From NCBI RefSeq assembly GCF_900113115.1, contig NZ_FOOF01000011.1:124001-188000 (forward strand): DNA of 64,000 nt, written 5' to 3'. A program made the translations under genes and the position numbers. Below, piece by piece: positions 16,617 through 24,802 of this stretch. This DNA comes from Duganella sp. CF458. GTDB lineage: Bacteria > Pseudomonadota > Gammaproteobacteria > Burkholderiales > Burkholderiaceae_D. The notes beneath the pieces were generated by a model, which saw only the letters and a program-made list of their open reading frames with translations, was not told the DNA's origin and ran no database searches. The stretch's first letter is position 1. Every line of letters starts with the position of its first letter.

Positions 16617-18354
16617 CGGTATCCTGTGTCAAGAGTTGGGGTTGCATTAGTGTCGGGCTGCCCTGCAGGCGGCCGCCGTTCAGTTCGTATGTGGCATCGG
16701 TCGCGGCCAGGATCGACAGGCGGTGCGAGACGACAATCGTGGTCCGCTCGCGCAGCAAGGGCATGATCGCATCGACCAGGCGCTCCTCGGTTTCAAGGTC
16801 GAGCGCTGAAGTCGCTTCATCGAATATCAGGATCGAGGCTGGCGAAAGCAGCGCGCCGGCGATTGCCAGGCGCTGGACCTGGCCGCCGGACAAGGCCTGC
16901 CCGCCAGGCCCGACCACAGTATCGAGGCCTTGCGGCAAGCTGGCCAGCCATGACTCCAGTTGGCAATGCCGAAGCATGCGCAGGATAGCCGCGTCATCGG
17001 CTGCGCTCGCCAGCCTGACGTTGTCGCGCAGGGTTCCTGCAAGCAGGCCGGGCTTTTGCGGCACCAGGGCGATGTAGCGCCGCAAGTCGGCCAGCTGGAA
17101 GTGCGACAGCGGCAAGCCATTGAGCCTGATTTCCCCGCGGTGCGGACACAGGAAGCCCAGCAGCAGGTCAAGCAAGGTCGACTTGCCGCTGCCGCTGGGA
17201 CCGCGGATGCCGACCAAGGCGCCGGCCGGGACAGTGAAGGACAAGCCCGCCAGCAGCGGGGCGCCGCCGGGATAGGAGAATGCCAGGCCGCTCACGCAAA
17301 GCCAGCCGGCGCCGCTTGGCGCGCCAGCGCCATTGGCGCGGCCGGGGTCCGGCTCGCGCTCCAGCGCGAACACTTCATTGAGCCGGGCCATGGCGGCTCC
17401 TACGGAGAAAAAGCCGCCCGGCAGCTGCATCAGGTCCAGCATCGGGTTCAGCATCAGCCACAGGTAGGCAAACATCGTCAGCATCTCCGGCACCGACAAG
17501 CCGAAGTAGCAGGCCATGCCGACCGCCGCTACCTGGAACAGGTCGACGCACACATTGAATATCACGATGCTTTTTTGCATGGCGGCCGTGCTGGCGCTGG
17601 CAAACTGGCGCGAGGTGTCGCGCGCCGATGCCGCCAGTGCTTCCATGGCGCGGAAATAGGCTTGGCTGCGCGAAGTCACGCGCAGCGTCCTGGCATGCTC
17701 GGCGGCATTGGACAAGGCTTGCGTCAATTCTTCCGACGCCTGCATCTCGCGCATTTTCAGCTCGGTAAACTGGCGGCTGGCACGCACCGAGAATACGATA
17801 AAGCCGGGATAGATGAGGAAGATCGCGACTGCCAGCCAGGCGTTCAGCCACAGCAGGGCGGCGGCAATGCAGAGCAAGCTGAGCGCTGCGACAAGGGCCC
17901 GGCTCAGGGTCGCGCCCAAGAAGTTGCCGATGAGGTCAATGTCGCTGATGCCGCGCGCGGCAATCATGGCGCCGCCGGCGCGTTCCAGCGCATGCAGGCG
18001 CACATGTTCCAGGTGCCGCATGAAGCCGGTCCGCAACTGGAACACCAGGTCCTTGGACAGCCCCATGAAGGCATCGGCTTGGAAACGGTTGAGGACCAGG
18101 ACTGCCAGCCGCATTGACAGCAAGGCCAGCAGGCAGGCAGGCAACAGGAGCGCGGCCCAGCCGCCGGCCGGCGCCAGCCATGCCGGCTGCGTCCCCGGGC
18201 GCAGCAGCAGCCAGTCGACAAGCTTGGGGATCAGCGCCGGCATCGGCAGGCTGACCAGCCCGACCAGGAAGGCGGCGCCATTTGCCAGCGCCAGGTGGCG
18301 CCTGGCACGCACCAGCTGGCGCAGCAAGCCGGGCCAGGACAAGCGCTCAGTCAT
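16609..18354 (-). CDS. ABC exporter, fused permease and ATPase
   Basis: A 581-residue type I exporter half-transporter: about five to six membrane helices (about 20-310), then a nucleotide-binding domain with Walker A GPSGSGKST (near 388), Q-loop ALVPQKPGLL, signature LSGGQVQRLA (near 490) and Walker B ILIFDEAT (near 511). The ATG at 18354 is used because it overlaps the P450 stop by eight bases (ATGACTGA); the longer frame would start inside the P450 gene. It probably exports the product of the cluster. No C39 peptidase domain is fused, so a leader-peptide cargo is not indicated. Confidence 0.9.
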   Translation of the reverse strand: MTERLSWPGLLRQLVRARRHLALANGAAFLVGLVSLPMPALIPKLVDWLLLRPGTQPAWLAPAGGWAALLLPACLLALLSMRLAVLVLNRFQADAFMGLSKDLVFQLRTGFMRHLEHVRLHALERAGGAMIAARGISDIDLIGNFLGATLSRALVAALSLLCIAAALLWLNAWLAVAIFLIYPGFIVFSVRASRQFTELKMREMQASEELTQALSNAAEHARTLRVTSRSQAYFRAMEALAASARDTSRQFASASTAAMQKSIVIFNVCVDLFQVAAVGMACYFGLSVPEMLTMFAYLWLMLNPMLDLMQLPGGFFSVGAAMARLNEVFALEREPDPGRANGAGAPSGAGWLCVSGLAFSYPGGAPLLAGLSFTVPAGALVGIRGPSGSGKSTLLDLLLGFLCPHRGEIRLNGLPLSHFQLADLRRYIALVPQKPGLLAGTLRDNVRLASAADDAAILRMLRHCQLESWLASLPQGLDTVVGPGGQALSGGQVQRLAIAGALLSPASILIFDEATSALDLETEERLVDAIMPLLRERTTIVVSHRLSILAATDATYELNGGRLQGSPTLMQPQLLTQDTDV

Positions 18355-19570
18355 CAAGCCTCCCGCCGCCATGCGCGTTGGTCCGGTAGGCGATGTGCAA
18401 GACATCGATGTCGTCAAGGTGCAATGAATCGGAGAATTGCGGCGCGGCCAGCAGGCGCGGCGCACTGAGCTTGCGGGTCAGGGCAGCAAACAGCGCCACC
18501 AGCTCCATGCGGGCGATGGCATTGCCCAGGCAAAAATGCTGGCCCACGCCAAATGCGCGATGGCTGTTGCCGGCATCGGGCACGCGCGCCACATCGAAGG
18601 CTTGCGCGTCGGGGCCGAACAAAGCCGCAGAAAAATGCGCCGGCCGGTAACACAGCAAAAGCTTGTCGCCCTTGCCGATCGCCACCCCTTCCAGTTGCGT
18701 GTCCGCCATGGCAGTCCGGCGCATGCAGGTAAAGGCCGGCGCATGGCGCAGCATTTCCTCGACCGCGTTGGGCAGCAGTTGCGGCTGCGCCTGTAGGCGC
18801 AGCCATTGCGCCGGGTGCCGGATCAGCAGCAACATGCCATGCGCGATGGTGGCACGGGTGCTGGATGTGCCGGCAATCAGCACGAACACCAGCAAGCTGA
18901 CGATGTCCCCATCGCTCAGCGGCTTGCCGTCGGCCTCGGCCTCCAGCATGGCTGCCATCAGGCTGCCGGGCACGGCTGCACCGCTGCGGCAGCGCTGCAA
19001 CTGCTGCAAGGCGTACAGGTATAACTCGGAGGCCGCCCGCGCCTTGCCGGCCGGCGTGCCGAACAGCGCTTGCTGCACCAGCGGCGCGAGCGCCAGGTGG
19101 TCGTCCGTTGGCAGCCCGAGGATGTGCAGGATGGTCAGGAAGGGCAGCACGCCGGCCACCTGCGCCACGAACTCGCAGCGCTGGCTGCCCAGCAGTGCGT
19201 CGACCGTCAGTTGCGCGTAGCGTTCGATGTGAGGCCGGTAGCGCTGGCGTGCCTGCTCGCTGAAATGCCGGGCCAGGATGGCGCGGTGCGCCTTGTGCTG
19301 CGGCGGGTCCATATTGATCAACTGACGGCGCAGGATGTGCAGCGCGCTGTCGCCGTACTCTTCCGGCATGGCGCTGCGTGCGGCCGAGGAAAACAGCTGC
19401 GGATGGCGCGCAACGTGGTCGATCGCATCGCGTCCCGTGACAATCACGCAGGGCGCGCCGGTAAACGGGTCTTGCGCGCGCTGGACGGGAACGTCGGCCC
19501 AGACGGCCCCGATCTCGCGCCACAGATCGGCGCTGCTGCGCGCGCGGCCTTGCAGCGGGCATTCATCCAT
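18347..19570 (-). CDS. Cytochrome P450
   Basis: A 407-residue soluble bacterial P450. The heme loop FGVGQHFCLGN contains ligand Cys347. The I-helix has IAGTSSTRATIAHG and the K-helix NAVEEMLRHAP (ExxR). Bacterial class I P450s of this size take electrons from ferredoxin partners, none of which is encoded here. The start is the ATG that overlaps the upstream gene by eight bases (ATGGATGA). Next to a free-standing A-T didomain protein, the closest known logic is oxidation of a carrier-bound amino acid, as in the nikkomycin and aminocoumarin pathways. Substrate unknown. Confidence 0.9.
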   Translation of the reverse strand: MDECPLQGRARSSADLWREIGAVWADVPVQRAQDPFTGAPCVIVTGRDAIDHVARHPQLFSSAARSAMPEEYGDSALHILRRQLINMDPPQHKAHRAILARHFSEQARQRYRPHIERYAQLTVDALLGSQRCEFVAQVAGVLPFLTILHILGLPTDDHLALAPLVQQALFGTPAGKARAASELYLYALQQLQRCRSGAAVPGSLMAAMLEAEADGKPLSDGDIVSLLVFVLIAGTSSTRATIAHGMLLLIRHPAQWLRLQAQPQLLPNAVEEMLRHAPAFTCMRRTAMADTQLEGVAIGKGDKLLLCYRPAHFSAALFGPDAQAFDVARVPDAGNSHRAFGVGQHFCLGNAIARMELVALFAALTRKLSAPRLLAAPQFSDSLHLDDIDVLHIAYRTNAHGGGRLDD

Positions 19571-20690
19571 GGGCCACCTGCGTGTCCAGGAAGGCGGCGC
19601 TGGCGCTGGCCAGCCGCTGCTCCACATCGCTGGCAGCCGCCAGCGCCGCAAGCAGCGCGCGCCGGCCTGGCTCGCCCCGCTCCGGCGTCGTGGTGTTCAG
19701 CGTGCGCCCCACTTTGTCCCATGCCAGCACGCTGTAGCGATGGCTCAGGCTCAATTGGGAAAAAGCCGCCTGCGGCAAGCGGGCCTCCCAGCAGCCTAGC
19801 GCTGCGGCCTGCAGTTTCTTGGCCGCCAGCACGTCGTAAAACTGCCAGCTCAGGAAAGTTTTCAAGTCGGGGGCGCCGCTGCGCTGCAACAGCGCATGCT
19901 GGCCAAACAGCTCGGCGCCGGGCTCCTGCACCAGGGCAGTCAGTGCCGGCAAGGCGTCCCCGCACGACAACTGCCTGCCGGCCGGCGTGGCGTGCGCGTG
20001 CCGGCAGGCTTGCAACTGCGCCGCCAGGAAATCGCGCAGGTAAGCTTCGCCCGTGTAATAGTCGACTGCCGCGCTGTCGATGCTGATCTCATGGACTTCG
20101 GCATAGGCCTCGAAGGCCGGCAGCAAGCCTTGCTTGGCAATGATGCCGACACAGCGGTTTTGCGGATGCGGCCTGTACTGCCGCCGGTCGAGCACGGCCG
20201 GGTCTTCCACATAGTAGTACTCCGTTGCGTTCATGCCGACGATCAGGATGAAATGGGAAAAGTGCTTGCGCGCCGGATCGTAGGGCGCATCGAAGCTGCG
20301 GAAGTTGAGGAAAAAAGGCAAGCGCTCGCAAAACGTGTCGACCGTCACCGCCTGTCCGGCGCGCAGGCGCGCATCGATCGCATCGAGCGCGGCCGCGCCT
20401 TGCAGGCGCTGGCGCTGCAGCGCGAAGTCCTGCACGCAGGGCAACACCGGCATGCCCCGGTAATGGGCCCCCATGAACGAGAGCGAACCGAAATCCCGCA
20501 AGTTGCCGTGGCAGTCGCGCACGGCGCACAGCAGGGCCGACTGCATGAACATATTGGCCCAGTTGCGCTGGGCGCCAAACCATGTCTTGCAATGGAAGTA
20601 CAACTTACTGTTCAGGCAATTCAGCGCGCTTGCCACGGCATCGGCCTGGCCGGCGGCATCGCAGTAGTAGTCAAGTGAGAGGTAATCCAT
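19563..20690 (-). CDS. BtrH-like (peptidase C39-fold) protein, candidate acyl transferase
   Basis: A 375-residue cytoplasmic protein, first gene of the left arm. The central part, with AGQAVTVDTFCERLPFF, then HFSHFILIVGMNATEYYYVEDP, has the layout of BtrH-type N-terminal domains (Gly-x-Pro/Ala-Val, hydrophobic Asp segment, His, Gly-hydrophobic-Asn/Asp, Val-x-Asp-Pro). In butirosin synthesis, BtrH moves an acyl chain from a carrier protein to an aminoglycoside. A carrier domain is encoded in the opposite arm, so an acyl-transfer role is attractive. The similarity is remote and read by eye. Start at 20690 is chosen; ATGs at 20705 and 20714 are also possible. Confidence 0.6.
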   Translation of the reverse strand: MDYLSLDYYCDAAGQADAVASALNCLNSKLYFHCKTWFGAQRNWANMFMQSALLCAVRDCHGNLRDFGSLSFMGAHYRGMPVLPCVQDFALQRQRLQGAAALDAIDARLRAGQAVTVDTFCERLPFFLNFRSFDAPYDPARKHFSHFILIVGMNATEYYYVEDPAVLDRRQYRPHPQNRCVGIIAKQGLLPAFEAYAEVHEISIDSAAVDYYTGEAYLRDFLAAQLQACRHAHATPAGRQLSCGDALPALTALVQEPGAELFGQHALLQRSGAPDLKTFLSWQFYDVLAAKKLQAAALGCWEARLPQAAFSQLSLSHRYSVLAWDKVGRTLNTTTPERGEPGRRALLAALAAASDVEQRLASASAAFLDTQVAHG

Positions 20691-20722
20691 GCGCTGCGGC
20701 CGCATTCCTATCATTTTATTAA

Positions 20723-20756
20723 TTGCAAAGACGGTAATTGTTGCATTATGATAATG
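20723..20756 (+). promoter_or_regulatory. Divergent promoter region of the biosynthetic cluster with a palindromic operator
   Basis: TTGCAA (20723-20728) and TATGAT (20747-20752), 18 bases apart, could drive the right arm. The -10 lies inside the 13-base palindrome CATTATGATAATG (20744-20756), a candidate operator able to control both arms. The 106-base gap is strikingly AT-rich compared with its surroundings. Confidence 0.45.
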
Positions 20757-20796
20757 TAGATCAAGGATACTGAATAGCCCCGCATGCCTGCCATCC

Positions 20797-21384
20797 GTGC
20801 CAGGCCCACTGGAAAGCGCATTGAACCGTCTCTTAGAATTTGCGACGATACTTCGTTCGGATGACTGGCTGATGGCAACGCTGGCGCTCTGCCGCAAGCA
20901 GCTGCCGGTGGACGCCTATATCGGCGCCGGCGCCATCCGCAATTGCATCTGGAATCATGTGCACGGCTACCCGCGCGGCCAGGCCGGCGACGTCGACGTG
21001 GTGTATTTCGATGCCGCCATGGCGCCCGGCGCCGATGCCGAATTCACGCGCCGCCTGCAGGCGGCCCAGCCCGCGACCCAATGGGAAGTCACCAACCAGG
21101 CCCACGTGCACCTGTGGTACCGCGACTATTTCGGACAGGAGGTGGCGCCGCTGGCGACGCTTGCCCAAGCCGTTGCCAGCTGGCCCGACACGGCCACGGC
21201 CGTCGCGGTGCGGCTGCGCGACGACGGCCAGTTCGACGTGGTCGCGCCGTTCGGCCTGGACGACCTGTTCGAACTGCAGCTGCGCTGGAACCCGGGCCGC
21301 ATCAGCCGGGCCGACTTCCTGGCGCGCATCCAGGCCAAGCAGTGGCTGGCACATTGGCCGCGCCTTCGCGTGCTTGCCAATTGA
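20797..21384 (+). CDS. Nucleotidyltransferase family protein (NTP_transf_6-like)
   Basis: A 195-residue protein similar to the NTP_transf_6 (DUF925) family: SDDWLMATLALCRK, YIGAGAIRNCIWNHVHGY, GDVDVVYFD with the metal-binding Asp-x-Asp, then ATAVAVRL and the terminal FGLDDLFELQLRWNPGRI. These stand-alone nucleotidyltransferases have poorly known substrates. First gene of the right arm. The GTG at 20797 has no good Shine-Dalgarno; TTG at 20821 is an alternative. It is unrelated in detail to the nucleotidyltransferase that ends the left arm, so the cluster has two different enzymes of this fold. Confidence 0.8.
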   Translation: MPGPLESALNRLLEFATILRSDDWLMATLALCRKQLPVDAYIGAGAIRNCIWNHVHGYPRGQAGDVDVVYFDAAMAPGADAEFTRRLQAAQPATQWEVTNQAHVHLWYRDYFGQEVAPLATLAQAVASWPDTATAVAVRLRDDGQFDVVAPFGLDDLFELQLRWNPGRISRADFLARIQAKQWLAHWPRLRVLAN

Positions 21385-23594
21385 CGGCGCCCGGCAAAGC
21401 GGTTTCCCTGATCCGCAAGGCGGCCCCGCGGCCGGAGCGGCAATCGCTGGGCGCGCGGCGCCAGACGCTGTGCGATGCGCTGGCGCTGGCAGGGCTGGAC
21501 GGCGACACGGGAGCGCTGGCCGACCGCCTGCTGCAACTGCAGCTGGCACCGCCTGCCATGGCGCAGGCGCTGCGCCAGGCGCTGGGCGAGCGCGTGCATT
21601 GGGTGCACGTCACAGGGACGCTGGAGGACCGCCTGCTGCTGCTGGCCACCGCCGCGCACGGCGGCATCGCGTGTTCGCTGGGTGCGCCGCTGGCGGCGCT
21701 GTCGGCCCCGCCTGGCAGTCCCTTGCTGCAGCTGGAACACTTGCTGAGCCCCTGCCTTGCCCGGTTTTCCTGCAGCCAGCGCCAGCAGCACCGGCTGGGC
21801 TTTCCGCAGGTGGCCCTGGTGGCGCTCTACCACCCTGAGCAGTTCCCCTTGCCGCGCTTCCCGCTGGGCATCTCCGATATGGCCAGGGCGCTGCGCAAGC
21901 AAAAGCTGGGCACCGTTTCCCTGCACGATATGCAGTTCGGCCATTCGGCGCCCGCCATCGTGGCCGCGCTGCTGCGCGAGCGGCCCGACATCATCGGCAT
22001 CTCGATCACGTTTGGCCAGCATGACCTGCTCGAACAGATCCTGGCCGGACTGGCCGCCGAACCGGCCTACCAGCCGCTGCTGGTGCTCGGCGGCAGCCTC
22101 GCTGCGCTCAACTACGACATGCTGTTGCGCACGCTGCCCGTGCACTTCGTCGCCACCGGCCCGGGCGAGCGCACCATGCAGGACGTGGTGGCGCACTGGC
22201 ACGGCGACCTGGCGCGCGACGAGATTGTCGACGTAGCCTACCTGGAGCAGGCGGCGGTGCGGCGCACGCGCCGCATCAACAACCGCCAGTACGACGACAT
22301 CCATCCCGAACTCGACCTGCTCGAAGCCACCCTGGCGCATGGCGGCGTGATGCAGCTCGAATCGAGCCGCGGCTGCAGTTACGCCTGCTCCTTCTGCCCG
22401 CGCGAACACAAGGGCATCTGGTCGGGCGACGATGCGGCCGCCATTGCCAGCCTGCTGCCCGAGATCGACGCGGTCTACCGCAAGTTTCCCGAGGTCGACC
22501 GGCGCATTTTCCTGGTCGACGAAGAGTTCGTCGGCTATGCGATGGAAGAGCAGGCCCAGCAGCGCTGCCTGCGGTTCGGGCAGGCGCTGCGCGCGCACGG
22601 CTTCCGCTACGAAACCAGTTCGCGCGTGGACCAGGTCTGCCGCCCGTCCAAGGACGCGGCCTGGCATGCCAACCGCATGCGTTTCTGGACCGGCCTGCGC
22701 CAGGCCGGGCTCGATCGCTGCCTGTTCGGCGTGGAATCCGGGGTCGACTCCATCCTGCAGCGCTTCAACAAGAAGACCACGGCGGCGCAAAACGTGCTGG
22801 CTTTGCGCATCCTGACCTCGCTGGCACTGCCGATCCGCTGCACTTACATCACGTTCGATCCACTGATGAGTTTTGCCGAATTGCTTGCCACCTTTGCCTT
22901 CCTCGGGCGGCGCGACGTGCTGATGCAACCTTCGTCCCTGCCATACGAGCAGCTGTTCCAGCGCCTCAGCGACCCCGCCCATGTGGCGCAGCACCAGGCC
23001 GGCGTGCCGTTCTACCGCATGGTCTCCTACATGCTGGTGAGCATGGAGGGCCTGATCGGCTCCCCCTACCTGCAGATGGCGGAACAGGCCGGGCTGGCGC
23101 ACGCGCTGAATCCCCTGATGGGCCGGCGCGAGCTGGCGTTCCGCGATGCGCGCGTGGGCGCCATCAGCCAGGCTTGCCAGCTGTGGGTGGACCGCAACTT
23201 CAGCCTGGATTATCTGTTAAAGAGCATTGAAAAAGTCGCCGACAGCAATGCGCGTCAGCAGGTGCGCCAACTGCGCCTGCTGCTCAAGGATGCCGCCTAT
23301 GAATTGCTGGCGCTATGCCTGGCGGCGTTCGAGCCGCCGGTGCTGCAGCAAGTGCCGCGCTGGCAGGTGCTGCAGCCGACCGCCTTGCCGGCGGCGCCCC
23401 TGGCCGGCAGCGCCGCCACTGCGCCGCTGCTGCAAGCGATCCTCGAGCAAGCCTTTGCCGACCTGCTGCCCGCCGTGCAGGCCAGCTGCCAGGCGCTCTA
23501 CGGCAGCATTCCTGCCCGCTTCCAACAACCAATCCGGGAACAACTCCAACAATGGTCATCGAGAAACGAGTGGCGTTTAATCAACGGCCAGTGA
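21381..23594 (+). CDS. Radical SAM protein with B12-binding-like domain
   Basis: About 737 residues. An unrecognised N-terminal segment (1-160) is followed by a Rossmann-like domain of the cobalamin-binding type (about 165-290: VSLHDMQFGHSAP, PDIIGISITFG, LLVLGGS) and a radical SAM domain with Cys332, Cys336 and Cys339 in GCSYACSFCPRE, IFLVDEEFVG and GVESGVDSIL. A long C-terminal extension is helical. Class B radical SAM enzymes often methylate unreactive carbons or rearrange rings. The start is uncertain: TTG at 21381 overlaps the previous stop by four bases; the next ATG is at 21558. The open frame extends further upstream but there it only shadows the nucleotidyltransferase gene. Confidence 0.85.
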   Translation: MTAPGKAVSLIRKAAPRPERQSLGARRQTLCDALALAGLDGDTGALADRLLQLQLAPPAMAQALRQALGERVHWVHVTGTLEDRLLLLATAAHGGIACSLGAPLAALSAPPGSPLLQLEHLLSPCLARFSCSQRQQHRLGFPQVALVALYHPEQFPLPRFPLGISDMARALRKQKLGTVSLHDMQFGHSAPAIVAALLRERPDIIGISITFGQHDLLEQILAGLAAEPAYQPLLVLGGSLAALNYDMLLRTLPVHFVATGPGERTMQDVVAHWHGDLARDEIVDVAYLEQAAVRRTRRINNRQYDDIHPELDLLEATLAHGGVMQLESSRGCSYACSFCPREHKGIWSGDDAAAIASLLPEIDAVYRKFPEVDRRIFLVDEEFVGYAMEEQAQQRCLRFGQALRAHGFRYETSSRVDQVCRPSKDAAWHANRMRFWTGLRQAGLDRCLFGVESGVDSILQRFNKKTTAAQNVLALRILTSLALPIRCTYITFDPLMSFAELLATFAFLGRRDVLMQPSSLPYEQLFQRLSDPAHVAQHQAGVPFYRMVSYMLVSMEGLIGSPYLQMAEQAGLAHALNPLMGRRELAFRDARVGAISQACQLWVDRNFSLDYLLKSIEKVADSNARQQVRQLRLLLKDAAYELLALCLAAFEPPVLQQVPRWQVLQPTALPAAPLAGSAATAPLLQAILEQAFADLLPAVQASCQALYGSIPARFQQPIREQLQQWSSRNEWRLINGQ

Positions 23595-24763
23595 TGGCCG
23601 GCGCCGTCGCCGACATGGCGCCGATCGACATCAAGCTCGAATTGCTGTCGTTCGGCGTGCGCCTGACGCCGTCGCTGCTGGCCAACTATGGCCGGCCCTA
23701 CCTGCAAAAGCGGCGCGCCTACGGCAATCCGGACCCGGTGGCCCTGCGTACGGCCAGCATTCCGCAGGAACTTTACCTGGGCGGCGGCGCCCTGGTCTGC
23801 GCGGTCAATGTGCGCCTCGATTCGCCGTGGACGCTCGATTATGCCGATGGCCAGTTTTTCCTGCGCTGTGCCGGGCGCCAGGGCACGGCCGCGGTGGGCT
23901 TCCCACTGCATCCGCGCTACTACGACCAGCGCGCCGACGACGGCTTCAGCGTGGCCGAGCTGGCCACCCTGTATGGCGGCGCGGCCCTGGGCATCTTCGT
24001 GTACGGCGATTGTGCGCTGGTCACGGCCGGCAAGGCTTGCCACTACTGCTCGATCGAACCGAACCGCAGCAAGTCCTCCGGTTTCCAGAGCGTGATTGCG
24101 CCCGACGACGTCTACCGCGCCATCGTCACCGCATTGGCGCTGGACGATGGCAGCATCACCCAGGTCATGCTCAACGGCGGCAACTTCCCCGACCTCGACC
24201 GCAACTTCGCGTTCTACCTGCGCATTGCGCAAGCGGCGCGGCGGGCGGTCGACGCCTCGGGCAAGGCGCTGCCGATCCACCTGATCGCCTTCCCGCCCAG
24301 GAACCGCGCCCTGCTGCGCGAACTCGCCGGCCTGGGCGTGGAAGTGGCCTTCAATACCGAAGTCTACGACCCGCAGCTGTTTGCGCGCTACTGTCCCGGC
24401 AAGCATGCCGACGGCGGCCAGCGGCTGCTGTTTGACGCGATCGAGGAAAGCGCCAGCGTGCTGGGGGCAGGGCGCGTCTATTCGATCTTTGTCGGTGGCC
24501 TGGAACCCCTGCCCAGCCTGCGCGCCGGGCTGGCGCATGTGGCCCGCCTGGGCGGCACCCCGGTCATCAACGTCTTCCATGCCGACCCGGAAACCCCGCT
24601 GGCACAGTTTCCTGTCGCCGCCCCGGCGGCCATCCACCAGATGGGTTGGGCGCTGCAGGAGACCTACCAACAGTTCGGCATCAGCCAGCCGTTCTATGAC
24701 AATTGCGGGCGCAACTCGCTGGACTCGGAAGCCCACCGGCGCCTGTTCCAGCGTGCGCCCTGA
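23552..24763 (+). CDS. Second radical SAM-like protein with atypical Cys-x8-Cys-x2-Cys motif
   Basis: A 403-residue protein. Instead of the standard Cys-x3-Cys-x2-Cys it has Cys154, Cys163 and Cys166 (GDCALVTAGKACHYCSIEP), a spacing of 8 and 2. The following LNGGNFPDLDRN, AFPPRNRALLREL, GLGVEVAFNTEVYDP, VLGAGRVYSIFVGGLE and GGTPVINVFHADPETP fit a radical SAM barrel. The reaction is unknown. ATG at 23552 overlaps the previous gene by 43 bases; ATG at 23594 (TGATG) is an equally plausible coupled start. It follows the B12-type radical SAM gene, so the two probably act on the same intermediate in sequence. Confidence 0.75.
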   Translation: MVIEKRVAFNQRPVMAGAVADMAPIDIKLELLSFGVRLTPSLLANYGRPYLQKRRAYGNPDPVALRTASIPQELYLGGGALVCAVNVRLDSPWTLDYADGQFFLRCAGRQGTAAVGFPLHPRYYDQRADDGFSVAELATLYGGAALGIFVYGDCALVTAGKACHYCSIEPNRSKSSGFQSVIAPDDVYRAIVTALALDDGSITQVMLNGGNFPDLDRNFAFYLRIAQAARRAVDASGKALPIHLIAFPPRNRALLRELAGLGVEVAFNTEVYDPQLFARYCPGKHADGGQRLLFDAIEESASVLGAGRVYSIFVGGLEPLPSLRAGLAHVARLGGTPVINVFHADPETPLAQFPVAAPAAIHQMGWALQETYQQFGISQPFYDNCGRNSLDSEAHRRLFQRAP

Positions 24764-24802
24764 GGCCGGCCGCCGGCGACTTTTCCAGACTCAGGACACA
24801 CT

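Noticed and set aside
20784..20864. 26-codon ATG frame that could be a leader or precursor peptide for the radical SAM proteins
   Set aside because: AAGGA is 16 bases upstream, too far; the frame overlaps the nucleotidyltransferase start and lacks any recognisable core peptide.
20943..21380. Upstream extension of the radical SAM frame
   Set aside because: It overlaps the nucleotidyltransferase gene entirely and its translation is the arginine/proline-rich type seen in out-of-frame high-GC reads.
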